From: CAYMRB01 sp964392615
GTDB lineage: Bacteria; Planctomycetota; UBA8108
Direction: 5' to 3'
NCBI GenBank assembly: GCA_964392615.1
Contig: CAYMRB010000104.1
Coordinates: 1-24,250, forward strand
Length of the DNA stretch: 24,250 bases
Positions within the stretch are counted from its first letter, which is position 1, and each line of letters starts with the position of its first letter. This document shows positions 13,752-21,493 of the stretch, in pieces. Position numbers and translations under genes: made by a program. The notes under the pieces are model-generated. The model did no database searches, was not told the origin of the DNA, and worked only from the letters and a program-made list of their open reading frames with translations.

Positions 13752-16069
13752 AGCCGTTCGAGAAGCTCCTTCCAGAGTTTCGGATAGTCGCCCCACTGCG
13801 GCAGAGCGCGTGAGATGCCGCGAGCGAAGCACGTGGTGAACACGGCGACGCGGCCCTTGCCGTGGCGGTGCAGGGCGATAAGCGGCGCCCGGATCGGCGG
13901 CGAGCTGCCCGGCGCCGACGCGAGGAGCGCCCAGACCGCCGCACCGGACCGCGCGCGAGTGACATTGAGGCCGCCGACGATCGGAGCCCGGCCCCACGCC
14001 AGGGCGGCGACGGTCGGCGGAGCACCCGGAGCGGATTCGAGCGCGAACCGGCCGAAGCGGAAGTCGTCGTCGCCGAGGATCTCGACGGGCAGGATGGCCT
14101 CGAGCGGCGTCTCGTCGTAGCCGCCGCGTCCGTCCCGGCCGCCGAACGCATACCAGCCGCCGACCATCAGCAGCGAGCCGCCGTCCGCAACCCAATCGCG
14201 CAGCCGCTCGAGGTATCCGGCCGGCAACGAGCGGCGTCCGTTCGGCAGCTCGTCGACGATGACGAGGCGATAGCCCTGCGGGCCGGGATACGGCGACGCG
14301 GCCTCGTCGCCTCGCGGCCGAACGTAGCGCGCCAGTCCCGACGGCGCGCGGGGGTAGTCCCATTCGAGGCCGTCGACGGCGCGCAGCAGACGGAACAGCT
14401 CGTCGATCGCCTCGTCCTTCGACAGGACGAGCGCGCGAAGCGGCGGCGATGAGCCCGCATCAGCCCGCGCGTCGCCCGTGACGCCAGGAGCCTCCGACGA
14501 CCGCGGCGGAGCGACGAGCGCGTACTCCTCGAGAGCACGCCCCGGCCAGATCTCGACCGACGAGCCGAGCTCGACGACCGGAGCTCCCGCCGGATCGCCG
14601 TCCCAGCGCAGCCGCAAGGTGCTGGCGCTTTTCCTCCATCGCAGCGGCAGCAGGAAGCGACCGTGGAACGTCTCGCCGTCGGAGTAGCCGCCGATCGCGA
14701 CGTCGTCGAGGTCCTGATAGACGATATGTGAGCCGGTCTCGACGCGGTGGAGCACCGCTCCGTCCTGCTCGACGACGAGCGCGCCACCGACCGACGCGAC
14801 GTCTTGCTGCGTCGACAGGGCGAGCACACCGAGACGCGGGGACGGACCGAGGTCGACCGCGATCGATCGCTCTCCAGCTACCAGCGACCCAGGTGCGACC
14901 GGCACGGCCGCGAACGGCAGCGGACGCGGCGGAAGCGCCGCGAGCCGGCTGGCGGGATCGCCGAGCACGACCCACTGAGCGACGGTCAAGAGGTCGGCGT
15001 CCCTGCCGCTGCGGCCAGTCGTCGCCAGCTGCAGCAATCGATCTCGCAGCCCCGGACACGTTCCGACGTAGCGCCGGCGCGCATCGTGAAACAGCGCCGC
15101 GAGAGCACGACCCGGCGCCGCGTCATGCGAGCGGAAGAAATGGCCCATCAACCGGTTCGTGTACTGCGCGGGGTTCATGCCAAGGACGACCGCCGACGAG
15201 CCGATGTACAAGCGGCCGCCGGCGGCGAAGAACGCGTGCACGAGGGGCGAGCCGACGGGCGCGGTGGCGCAGCCGTCGATCAGCGCGATCGGGCCGCGAT
15301 CGAGACGCGGCATCGCGTCGGCGCGCAGGAACGGTTGGCCGAAGCGATTCCTCAGCGAATGCGGGTCCCCGTGGCCGAAGTGGACGATGACGTCGGCTGC
15401 CGCGACGAGCTTCGTCTCGCGTGCCAACCGGTCGGGTGCGCCGCGCGCGAACGACGTGTGGTAGCCGCGACCGGCGAGGAGCTCGAAGAAGCACTTCGTC
15501 TCGAGGTGGATCGGGGTCGGCTCGGAGCACAGAATGACCGCCCGTCGGTCCGTGTCGATACGCGAACGCGACGGCGCGTCCACGAGCGTGCGAACGATCG
15601 TCTCCGGTGCGCCGACGACGCGCGCGACGGGCAGCTCGGGACAACCGTCGCCGTCGAGATCGCCGAGGAAGAAGTCGGTCTGGACGCGTTCCTCGCCGAC
15701 GAGCACGTGAAAGACGGGCAGAACGTCCGGCTCGCCGACGAGGACGATCATGCCGGGCCGCGCGGTGCTGCCGGAGCGAGTGACCGCGTTCGCGATATCA
15801 CGGCGCAGCCGCAGCGCTGGTGCTACGAGGGGCGTGTGCTTGTCGCCGGGATAGACGACGGGCTCGATATCGACATCGAGCGTCGTCCCGTCGTGACGGC
15901 GCATGAAGCCGAGTGCCGCGTCGCGCACGGGACCCGACGCCGCGCGCGACAACACGACGAGAGGACGCAGCACCGCGTTCTCCGCTGGTTCTTCTTCTCC
16001 GAAGGCTCCCGGCGCGACGAGGGCGCCGAACGCGAGACCGAAGACCGAAGCGAGCTGCAGCGGTGACAT
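13739..16069 (-). CDS. Gingipain-like C25 cysteine peptidase fused to a glutamine-amidotransferase-like domain
   Basis: The protein is 776 residues with a signal peptide (about 1-24). Residues about 33-390 form a caspase-like C25 peptidase domain. TDFFLGDLDGDGCPELPVAR (131-150) is the characteristic approach to the active site. The His of HFGHGD (His233) and the Cys of LIDGCATAP (Cys267) form the expected dyad, and VVLGDPASRL (368-375) is typical of the domain end. A beta-sandwich region follows (about 395-515). Residues about 545-776 look like a class I glutamine-amidotransferase-fold domain: a LRALVLS first strand, YRLVIVDELP, LERLRDWVADGGSLLMVGG, then a final GKGRVAVFTTCFARG. The nucleophile elbow has Gly-Gly where an active enzyme would carry Cys, so that domain is probably non-catalytic. 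It is likely exported and proteolytic. No strong ribosome-binding site is visible. The 3' end overlaps the thioesterase gene. Confidence 0.85.
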   Translation of the reverse strand: MSPLQLASVFGLAFGALVAPGAFGEEEPAENAVLRPLVVLSRAASGPVRDAALGFMRRHDGTTLDVDIEPVVYPGDKHTPLVAPALRLRRDIANAVTRSGSTARPGMIVLVGEPDVLPVFHVLVGEERVQTDFFLGDLDGDGCPELPVARVVGAPETIVRTLVDAPSRSRIDTDRRAVILCSEPTPIHLETKCFFELLAGRGYHTSFARGAPDRLARETKLVAAADVIVHFGHGDPHSLRNRFGQPFLRADAMPRLDRGPIALIDGCATAPVGSPLVHAFFAAGGRLYIGSSAVVLGMNPAQYTNRLMGHFFRSHDAAPGRALAALFHDARRRYVGTCPGLRDRLLQLATTGRSGRDADLLTVAQWVVLGDPASRLAALPPRPLPFAAVPVAPGSLVAGERSIAVDLGPSPRLGVLALSTQQDVASVGGALVVEQDGAVLHRVETGSHIVYQDLDDVAIGGYSDGETFHGRFLLPLRWRKSASTLRLRWDGDPAGAPVVELGSSVEIWPGRALEEYALVAPPRSSEAPGVTGDARADAGSSPPLRALVLSKDEAIDELFRLLRAVDGLEWDYPRAPSGLARYVRPRGDEAASPYPGPQGYRLVIVDELPNGRRSLPAGYLERLRDWVADGGSLLMVGGWYAFGGRDGRGGYDETPLEAILPVEILGDDDFRFGRFALESAPGAPPTVAALAWGRAPIVGGLNVTRARSGAAVWALLASAPGSSPPIRAPLIALHRHGKGRVAVFTTCFARGISRALPQWGDYPKLWKELLERLCRP

Positions 16070-16143
16070 GCCGCGAGGCTATCGCGGCGCGGGCCCGGGT
16101 GCCAGTCCGAGGCCGTCGCCGCACGCGCGCCGGGAGGGGCCGC

Positions 16144-16975
16144 TCACGCCACGCCGCGGCGCTGCACGCGTTCGAGCGCCACTCGGCAGTAGCGCAGCAG
16201 GTCGAGCGCGATCAGCTCGTCCTCGACATGCGTCGGGTCGTTCGACTCGATCGAGCGCGTGACCTCTTCGACGAGGAGCGCGGCGAATTTCTCGCGGGCG
16301 CGCTGCAGCGTCTTGCGGACGCTCGCCGCGGTGAACGGCTTCGTCAGGTCGAGCGCGCGACTCAACGCGGCGGCTCGCCGTCGAGCCGTCGGGGGGGCCG
16401 CGGCCTGNNNNNNNNNNCAACGCGGCGGCCATGGCCGGGGACGACGCGTCGGGGTGGTTGCTGCGAAAGCGCAGCACGGTGTGGTACGGATGGCGGCTGA
16501 AGCGCTCGAACGCGTGGAGGGCGTCCCATGTGCGACCGAGCAGCTCCGCGCGCCAGGTGGCGACGAACTCGTCGTCGATCTCGCCGGCGCGGTCTCCGGC
16601 ATCGCGGGCGTCGAGCGCGTCGACGACACCGGTCCCGAGCGCGACAGGCGATCGACCGCAGCGCCGGCGCCAGTCGACGACGAGCCGGCTCAGCGCGGTC
16701 TTCAGGTAGTCGCGAAATCGGCCGCGCTCGCGATCGGCGCGACGGAAGTCGCCGCGCACGAAGCGCAGCGCGAACTCCTGGAAGAGCTCCTCCGCCGCGT
16801 CGCGATCCCGCGTCGCACCGAGCAGATAGCGGAAGACGACGTCGCCGTAGCGCTCGAGAATCCGCTCCTGCGCCGAACGCTCCGCCCCCTCGGGGCCGCT
16901 CGCGCCCCGGGCGATCAGCGTCCACATCGTCGAGATATCGACCAATCGATCGGGTGTCGCCGCGGTCGCGCTCAC
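16144..16975 (-). CDS. ECF-type RNA polymerase sigma factor, reading frame interrupted by an assembly gap
   Basis: From a GTG at 16975 the frame gives a region 2-like core: ERYGDVVFRYLLGATRD, then AAEELFQEFALRFVRGDF, then RFRDYLKTALSRLVVDWRRR. This is the usual sigma region 2 and promoter-melting helix. The frame runs to AMAAAL at the N gap. Beyond the gap, in a different register, the sequence continues as SRALDLTKPFTAASVRKTLQRAREKFAALLVEEV. This is the C-terminal helix-turn-helix signature seen in planctomycete ECF sigma factors, ending at a stop at 16144. Removing 55 bases (see the findings) rejoins both parts as one 258-residue protein. It would direct RNA polymerase to a specific promoter set. 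No anti-sigma gene is adjacent. The C25 peptidase gene follows after 74 bases. Confidence 0.85.
16363..16429. repeat. 12-bp direct repeat flanking the scaffold gap (probable unmerged contig overlap)
   Basis: The 12 bases caacgcggcggc occur at 16363-16374 and again at 16418-16429, the second copy starting at the first base after the N run. Both copies sit in the sigma-factor reading frame as codons for Ala-Ala-Ala-Leu. Confidence 0.85.
16408..16417. other. Assembly gap of ten Ns
   Basis: Ten undetermined bases lie inside the sigma-factor gene. Ten is a conventional placeholder length used by scaffolders for overlapping or tiny gaps, so its size carries no information. Confidence 0.99.
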
Positions 16976-16984
16976 GCTCTCGTG

Positions 16985-16989
16985 CTCCT
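16985..16989 (-). promoter_or_regulatory. Ribosome-binding site of the sigma-factor gene
   Basis: On the minus strand AGGAG is followed nine bases later by the GTG at 16975. This supports that GTG over the longer Arg/Pro-rich open frame reaching 17137 and over the internal ATG at 16927. Confidence 0.65.
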
Positions 16990-17085
16990 GGCGTCCTGAG
17001 TGAGTCGGTATCGTCACCCGCAGATGGAACGTGCTGCGCCGCCGGAGCGGACGGTGAATTCCCGTCGCCGCGATGACACAAAGAA

Positions 17086-17120
17086 CGGCCGCCGAGCCTC
17101 CGGCTGGAGGTCGGCGGCCG
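17086..17120 (-). terminator. Strong nested hairpin, transcription terminator of the dockerin-protease gene
   Basis: CGGCCGCCGA (17086-17095) pairs perfectly with TCGGCGGCCG (17111-17120). The enclosed CCTCC (17097-17101) pairs with GGAGG (17106-17110) around a GGCT loop. This gives one long stem of 15 pairs with a single bulged G. On the minus strand it lies 36 bases after the protease stop and is followed by the T-rich TTCTTTGTGTC, as expected for intrinsic termination. An outer imperfect pairing of GACACAAAG (17075-17083) with CTTTGTGGTGTC (17138-17149) may extend the structure. Confidence 0.75.
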
Positions 17121-17156
17121 TCAGGAGGCCGACTCACTTTGTGGTGTCAGAGACGA

Positions 17157-19571
17157 CTAACGACAGGCGGTGAATCCGGGGCACTCGAGCCCGCCCGTCG
17201 ACGCGTCGGAGCCGCAATCCGGGAACGGCGCCGGGATGACCGCGCCGCCCTGGAACAGGTAGTTCAGCGTGTGAAGCGCGTCGGTGAGGTTGATCCGGCC
17301 ATCGTCGTTCGTGTCGGCGGCAGCGACGCACTGCAGCTGCGCGTCGCCCTGGAACAGGAAGCCGAGCGTTGACACGGCGTCGGCGATATTGACGCGGCCG
17401 TCGGCGTCGGCGTCCGCCCGGATGAACGTGTCGTCGACCGCGCGGGCCGTCACTCGCAGAGTGCCGAGCGCCGGAACGATCGTCTGACGCGCCATGGTCA
17501 CCTCGTTCACGACCGGCTGGCCGGTGCCGCGCAAGCCGTCGACGAATCGCAGCGTGACGGCGATGTCGCCCTCCTGCGGCAGGCGCGCCTCGACGATGAT
17601 CCGCGCGACGCGCTGCGTCGAGTTCGGCGGCAGAACGGCGTGCTGCGTCAGGTTCAGGATGACCGCGCTGACGGCGCCCTCGTTGCCGGCGCCCTCGGTC
17701 ACCTGGTTGTTCGTGAAGCCGCCCTGGAGCGCGGGTTCGGCCGCGGTGCCGTCGATCTCGATCGCGGTGATGCGGGCCCCGTCAGCCGCGACGCCGAGCG
17801 TCCAGCCCTCCGCACCCTCGCCGGCGCCCTGGTGTCGCAGCGTCACGAAGTACTCCTGGCGAATCGTCGCGCCGGGCGCGCCGTTGATCTCCGCCGGGCC
17901 CTCGACGCCGTAGATGAAGGGCGCGTCGGTCGGCGGCGGTTCCTGCTCGTCACACGCGTCGCCGATGCCGTCCCAGTCCGAGTCGCTCTGGTCCGGGTTG
18001 CGCACCGTGCGACAATTGTCGTCCTCGTCGCACACGCCGTCCCCGTCGGCATCGTCACACGGCGGCTCGGTCGAGCCGAAGAGGTAGTCGCCGAAGATCT
18101 CGAACCCGCGCGAGAACTTGCCATAGACGACCCAGTTCTGATCGCGGTTGAAGCAGTTCGCGTCGCGCGCCGCAGCACCGCAGACGCCGAAGAGGTGACC
18201 GAAGACCTGGCCGTCGCGATTGAAGATCGCCGAGCCGCTCGAGCCGCCGAGCGTCAATCCCTCGAGCTGATCGAAGAAGTGGTACTCGAGCGGCGGCAGA
18301 CCGCAGCCTCCCTGCTGCCCGGAGAGCGCGAAGAGCGACGCCTGCATCGCCTGCCCCTGCGGGTGATGCACGCCGACGACCCATTCGGGAAGGCTCTCCG
18401 TGCTCCACCCCGCCAGCGCGACGCCCGCGGGCAGCTCGCCTCGCAGGCGCAGGAAGCTCATGTCGCTGCCGCCCTCGGTCGGACTGAGAGCGAGAACGTC
18501 CGCGCCGATCGTGCGAGGAAGGAAGTCCGGGGTCGGCGGGAACCAGCCGCACTGCTCCGAATGGAAGAAGAACACCGTCTCGAGCGTGTTCGCGGCCGCT
18601 TGAGTATTGATGCAGTGGAACGCGGTGAGGAAGTACGGGATGAACGTCGACGGGTCGTCGTCGTTCAGAAGCGTGCCGGTGCCGACCCACATGCTGCCGT
18701 CCGCGACCCAGGTCATCTGGCCGACGGTGCGCAACACGATCGGATCGAGGTAGTCCTCGCTGACGCAGCTCGCGTCGATCGCGCACGGCTGCCCGCCGAG
18801 CTGCGGGGCACGCTCGCCGTCCTGCTCCTCGGCCGACTGCACGTCGCGGTCGACGTGGCCGACGCGGTCGATCTCGACGATCGGGTCGCGAACGGCGCCG
18901 TCGATCTCGACGTACGCGACGTCGCCGGGAACGGTCGCCGACCAAAACTCGCCCGTGCCGTTGGGGCCGCGTTGCGTGTAGGGGCCGCGTGCGACCACTC
19001 GACCGTCGCGCAGTCCGTAGACGATCGCCGACGAGCGGCCGACGTCGAAGCGGCTGAAGTGCAAGCGCATGCCCTTGGCGCCCGGTGACTCGACGCCGAG
19101 CAACCAGACGTCCTTGCGGTGGACGCGAATCTTCACCGCGGCGCTACTGTCGAGCCGCAGCGTCGCGTCCGCCATCGAGCGCGTGAGGCCGACGCGCTTC
19201 GGCCCGGGTGACGTGCCGCCGTACTTCGCGGCGGCGGCGCGGTCAGCGCGGTCGATGACGGCTGCGCTGACCGGACCGAGCTTGCGGAGCTTGCCGCGAA
19301 CGTCGAGCAAGCCGCGATGCTCGGCGCTGAACGGGAGGGAGGAGGCCTGGGGACGCGCGGCCGGATCGCCGGGAACGACGGAGAGCGGCGCGTCGACGGC
19401 GAGAGCGGCATTGCCGACGGTCGCGGCGGCGACGAGGAGAACGAAGCGGGCTGCCACTCGCAAGGCAGCCTGGCGCCGAGCGAAACGAGGAGCGGGAGAC
19501 CGCGAGAGGAGTGGAACAGGCAGTCGAACAGGTAGAGTCGTCGGTCGGGAAGAAGCGGCGGTGGTCGACAT
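17157..19571 (-). CDS. Exported trypsin-like serine protease with thrombospondin-3-type calcium repeats and dockerin-like EF-hands
   Basis: The protein is 804 residues. A long basic N-region precedes a signal hydrophobic core (about 39-59). Residues about 275-490 form a chymotrypsin-fold protease. The triad is His319 (LTAFHC), Asp370 (GSDMSFLRL) and Ser445 (GGSSGSA), with paired Cys residues as in lysyl-endopeptidase-like enzymes. Asp-rich calcium repeats of thrombospondin type 3 follow at 506-541. A beta-sandwich spans about 551-700 and is cohesin-like or Ig-like. Two EF-hand-like repeats (ADADADGRVNIADAVSTLGFLF and ADTNDDGRINLTDALHTLNYLF, about 719-775) resemble type I dockerin. The end is a Cys-rich motif, PFPDCGSD...LEC...C, familiar from planctomycete secretomes. 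A GGAGG six bases before the ATG supports the start. The long pre-protease region (60-270) may be a propeptide. Confidence 0.9.
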   Translation of the reverse strand: MSTTAASSRPTTLPVRLPVPLLSRSPAPRFARRQAALRVAARFVLLVAAATVGNAALAVDAPLSVVPGDPAARPQASSLPFSAEHRGLLDVRGKLRKLGPVSAAVIDRADRAAAAKYGGTSPGPKRVGLTRSMADATLRLDSSAAVKIRVHRKDVWLLGVESPGAKGMRLHFSRFDVGRSSAIVYGLRDGRVVARGPYTQRGPNGTGEFWSATVPGDVAYVEIDGAVRDPIVEIDRVGHVDRDVQSAEEQDGERAPQLGGQPCAIDASCVSEDYLDPIVLRTVGQMTWVADGSMWVGTGTLLNDDDPSTFIPYFLTAFHCINTQAAANTLETVFFFHSEQCGWFPPTPDFLPRTIGADVLALSPTEGGSDMSFLRLRGELPAGVALAGWSTESLPEWVVGVHHPQGQAMQASLFALSGQQGGCGLPPLEYHFFDQLEGLTLGGSSGSAIFNRDGQVFGHLFGVCGAAARDANCFNRDQNWVVYGKFSRGFEIFGDYLFGSTEPPCDDADGDGVCDEDDNCRTVRNPDQSDSDWDGIGDACDEQEPPPTDAPFIYGVEGPAEINGAPGATIRQEYFVTLRHQGAGEGAEGWTLGVAADGARITAIEIDGTAAEPALQGGFTNNQVTEGAGNEGAVSAVILNLTQHAVLPPNSTQRVARIIVEARLPQEGDIAVTLRFVDGLRGTGQPVVNEVTMARQTIVPALGTLRVTARAVDDTFIRADADADGRVNIADAVSTLGFLFQGDAQLQCVAAADTNDDGRINLTDALHTLNYLFQGGAVIPAPFPDCGSDASTGGLECPGFTACR

Positions 19572-19577
19572 CGGATG

Positions 19578-19582
19578 CCTCC
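19578..19582 (-). promoter_or_regulatory. Ribosome-binding site of the dockerin-protease gene
   Basis: On the minus strand GGAGG lies six bases before the ATG at 19571. This confirms that the unusually long basic N-terminal region before the signal core is translated. Confidence 0.65.
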
Positions 19583-19642
19583 GTCCTGAGAAACTCGTGA
19601 GACCGGCTCGAAGGTTGTCTCGGAGCCGGCTCGGCCTGTGAG

Positions 19643-19667
19643 TCGCGAGCTAATACGGGGCTCGCGA
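19643..19667. promoter_or_regulatory. Inverted repeat in the divergent intergenic region, possible operator
   Basis: TCGCGAGC (19643-19650) and GCTCGCGA (19660-19667) are perfect inverted copies around a nine-base spacer, TAATACGGG, whose TAATAC resembles a -10 element. A ten-base palindrome GAGCCGGCTC lies just before it at 19623-19632. The 244 bases between the divergent start codons (19571 and 19816) hold no gene that I can see, and the site would suit a regulator controlling one or both genes. High GC makes short inverted repeats common, so this is tentative. Confidence 0.35.
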
Positions 19668-19815
19668 GGGGCTGTGACGGAGACGTCGAAGTTTTTTCGC
19701 GGTACCCCACCGCCTGGCGGCGCGAACGAACCTCGCCGCGGGCATGCGTCACGGTGTATGCTCGACGCTTCCCTCGCCCACCTCCGGCGTTCGTCGACTG
19801 GTCCATTCCTCACCG

Positions 19816-21465
19816 ATGCCTGCCCCACCCGAGACTCCGACCGCCCCGCCGGCCGCGCCCCGTCGCCGCCTCAAGGTGTCGCAAGTGCGCGTCGCATTCC
19901 AGATCTGCCTGCACCTGCTGTTCGCGTCACACGTGCTGGCGTGGTACTACCTCGACTGGAAGAGCATCGGCGGCCTCGACTTCCAGGAGTTCTTCCACAA
20001 CCTGCTCAGCAAGGGCGTGGTGACGATCGCGGTCGTCGTCACGGCGACGATCTTCCTCCTGTCGCTCGTGTGGGGGCGTCTGTTCTGCAGCTGGGGCTGC
20101 CACTTCGCCGCGGCTCAGGACCTCGCCGCGTGGATCCTGCGCCGCGTCGGCTGGCGCTCGCCATTCGTGCGCACGCGGTTTCTGCATTGGCTGCCGTTTC
20201 TGCTGCTGACGGTGATCTTCCTGATGCCCGCGGTTCTCAACTGGTTCGAGAGCGGCTGGAGCTTTCAGGGCGCCGGGCCCGGCGGCTTGCTCTCCGGCAA
20301 CGCACCGTGGGGCGGTCTGCCGGGCGCGGTGATGTCGATCGCGACCTTCGTCGTCTGCGGCGGCATCATTCTGCTGTTTCTCGGCCGGCGCGGCTTCTGC
20401 CGCTTCGTGTGTCCGTACGGCGCGGTGTTCCGCGTGGCCAGCCTCGCTGCGCCGTGGCGCGTACGGCGCCTCGCCGTGTGTCAGCCGAGCCCGGACGCGA
20501 TGGGAGCGGCGGCGGTGCCGGATTGCACGCGCGCGTGTCCGACGGCGATCGACGTGCATGAGGAGACGAGCCGACTCGGCAAGGTCGTCTCGTTCGACTG
20601 CGTCCACTGCCACCTGTGCATCGAGGCGTGCCCGAACGGCGCGCTCGGATACTCGGCGTCGTCGCGACCGTTCGCGACGTTGAAGGAGGCGAGCGGCGGC
20701 CGCGGCATCGACTCCTGCGGCAGCGGCGACCGCGGAGGACCCGCAGACGATGAGCTGCCCGGCCTGACGATGATCGCCTCGCGAACCATGACAGGACCAA
20801 CGGCGACTCGTCCGTCGCGCTGGACGTTGACGGTGGGCGAAGAACTCCTCGCGTTCGCCCTGGCGATCGTCGCGTACGCCGCGTTCGATCAGGTCTACGG
20901 CGGCCACTTCCTCGCGGCGTCGCTGGCCCTCGCCGAGGCGTTTCTCGTGCTCGTCGCGCTGCGCGCGGTCCGTCGTCGCGACCTGAAGGTCTGGGGCGTC
21001 GCGCTGCGCCACGGCGGGAACTGGCGGCTCAGCGGCGTCGTGACGGTCGGCGTCGCGCTTCTGTCGCTCGTGCCGCTGTACCAGGCCGCGACGTTCAAGG
21101 CCCATCGCACGATGGGGCTGCGGACGATCGCGATGGTCCCGCTCGACGCCGAACAGCACGCCGAGATCGCCCACGATCACGCCCGCCTCGAGCTCAGCAC
21201 GACGAATCGCGACGAGCTCAGGCGATCCGTGCGCCACCTCGAACGCGCGCTGATAGTCTTCCCGGAGGATCTAGACAGCCGCCGGGCGCTGTGCCTCATC
21301 TACGAACAGCTCGGCGACCCGCGCGCGATCGAGCACGCGAAGACGATCTGCATGCTCGAACACGACAGCCGCGTGTCGCTCGAGAACCTCCGCCGCCTGT
21401 ACCGCCGCTTCGCGCGCGCGAAGGAGGCCGAGTGGGTCGAGCACAAGCTCGAAAAGAAGCCCTGA
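19816..21465 (+). CDS. NapH/CcoG-like polytopic membrane iron-sulfur protein with a TPR-like C-terminus
   Basis: The protein is 549 residues. Helices at about 25-45, 66-86, 124-143 and 172-189 surround two Cys motifs typical of the NapH/NosR/CcoG group: GRLFCSWGCHF (C91, C95) and GFCRFVCPYG (C195, C199). A ferredoxin-like segment follows. One cluster is regular, CVHCHLCIEACP (C262, C265, C268, C272). The other is odd, with C222, a 14-residue stretch, then DCTRACP (C237, C241), and so lacks the usual CxxCxxC. Two or three further helices lie at about 343-420. The last 110 residues are helical and TPR-like (RRSVRHLERALIVFPEDLDSRRALCLIYEQLGD). The family moves electrons between quinones and periplasmic or assembly partners. 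ATG 19816 is chosen because the basic pre-helix region starts there. No Shine-Dalgarno is visible, and ATG 19744 is a possible alternative. Confidence 0.85.
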   Translation: MPAPPETPTAPPAAPRRRLKVSQVRVAFQICLHLLFASHVLAWYYLDWKSIGGLDFQEFFHNLLSKGVVTIAVVVTATIFLLSLVWGRLFCSWGCHFAAAQDLAAWILRRVGWRSPFVRTRFLHWLPFLLLTVIFLMPAVLNWFESGWSFQGAGPGGLLSGNAPWGGLPGAVMSIATFVVCGGIILLFLGRRGFCRFVCPYGAVFRVASLAAPWRVRRLAVCQPSPDAMGAAAVPDCTRACPTAIDVHEETSRLGKVVSFDCVHCHLCIEACPNGALGYSASSRPFATLKEASGGRGIDSCGSGDRGGPADDELPGLTMIASRTMTGPTATRPSRWTLTVGEELLAFALAIVAYAAFDQVYGGHFLAASLALAEAFLVLVALRAVRRRDLKVWGVALRHGGNWRLSGVVTVGVALLSLVPLYQAATFKAHRTMGLRTIAMVPLDAEQHAEIAHDHARLELSTTNRDELRRSVRHLERALIVFPEDLDSRRALCLIYEQLGDPRAIEHAKTICMLEHDSRVSLENLRRLYRRFARAKEAEWVEHKLEKKP

Positions 21466-21493
21466 CGCCCCCGTCAACGGGCCCCGGCGCAGC

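Noticed and set aside
14747..16066. 439-residue plus-strand open frame
   Set aside because: It is antisense to the C25 peptidase with its clear catalytic motifs.
17640..19088. 482-residue plus-strand open frame
   Set aside because: It is antisense to the trypsin-like protease, and no recognisable motifs are present.
21466..21493. Short inverted repeat CCCGT/ACGGG between convergent genes
   Set aside because: The stem is only five bases with a two-base loop and no T run, so it is within chance for this GC content.
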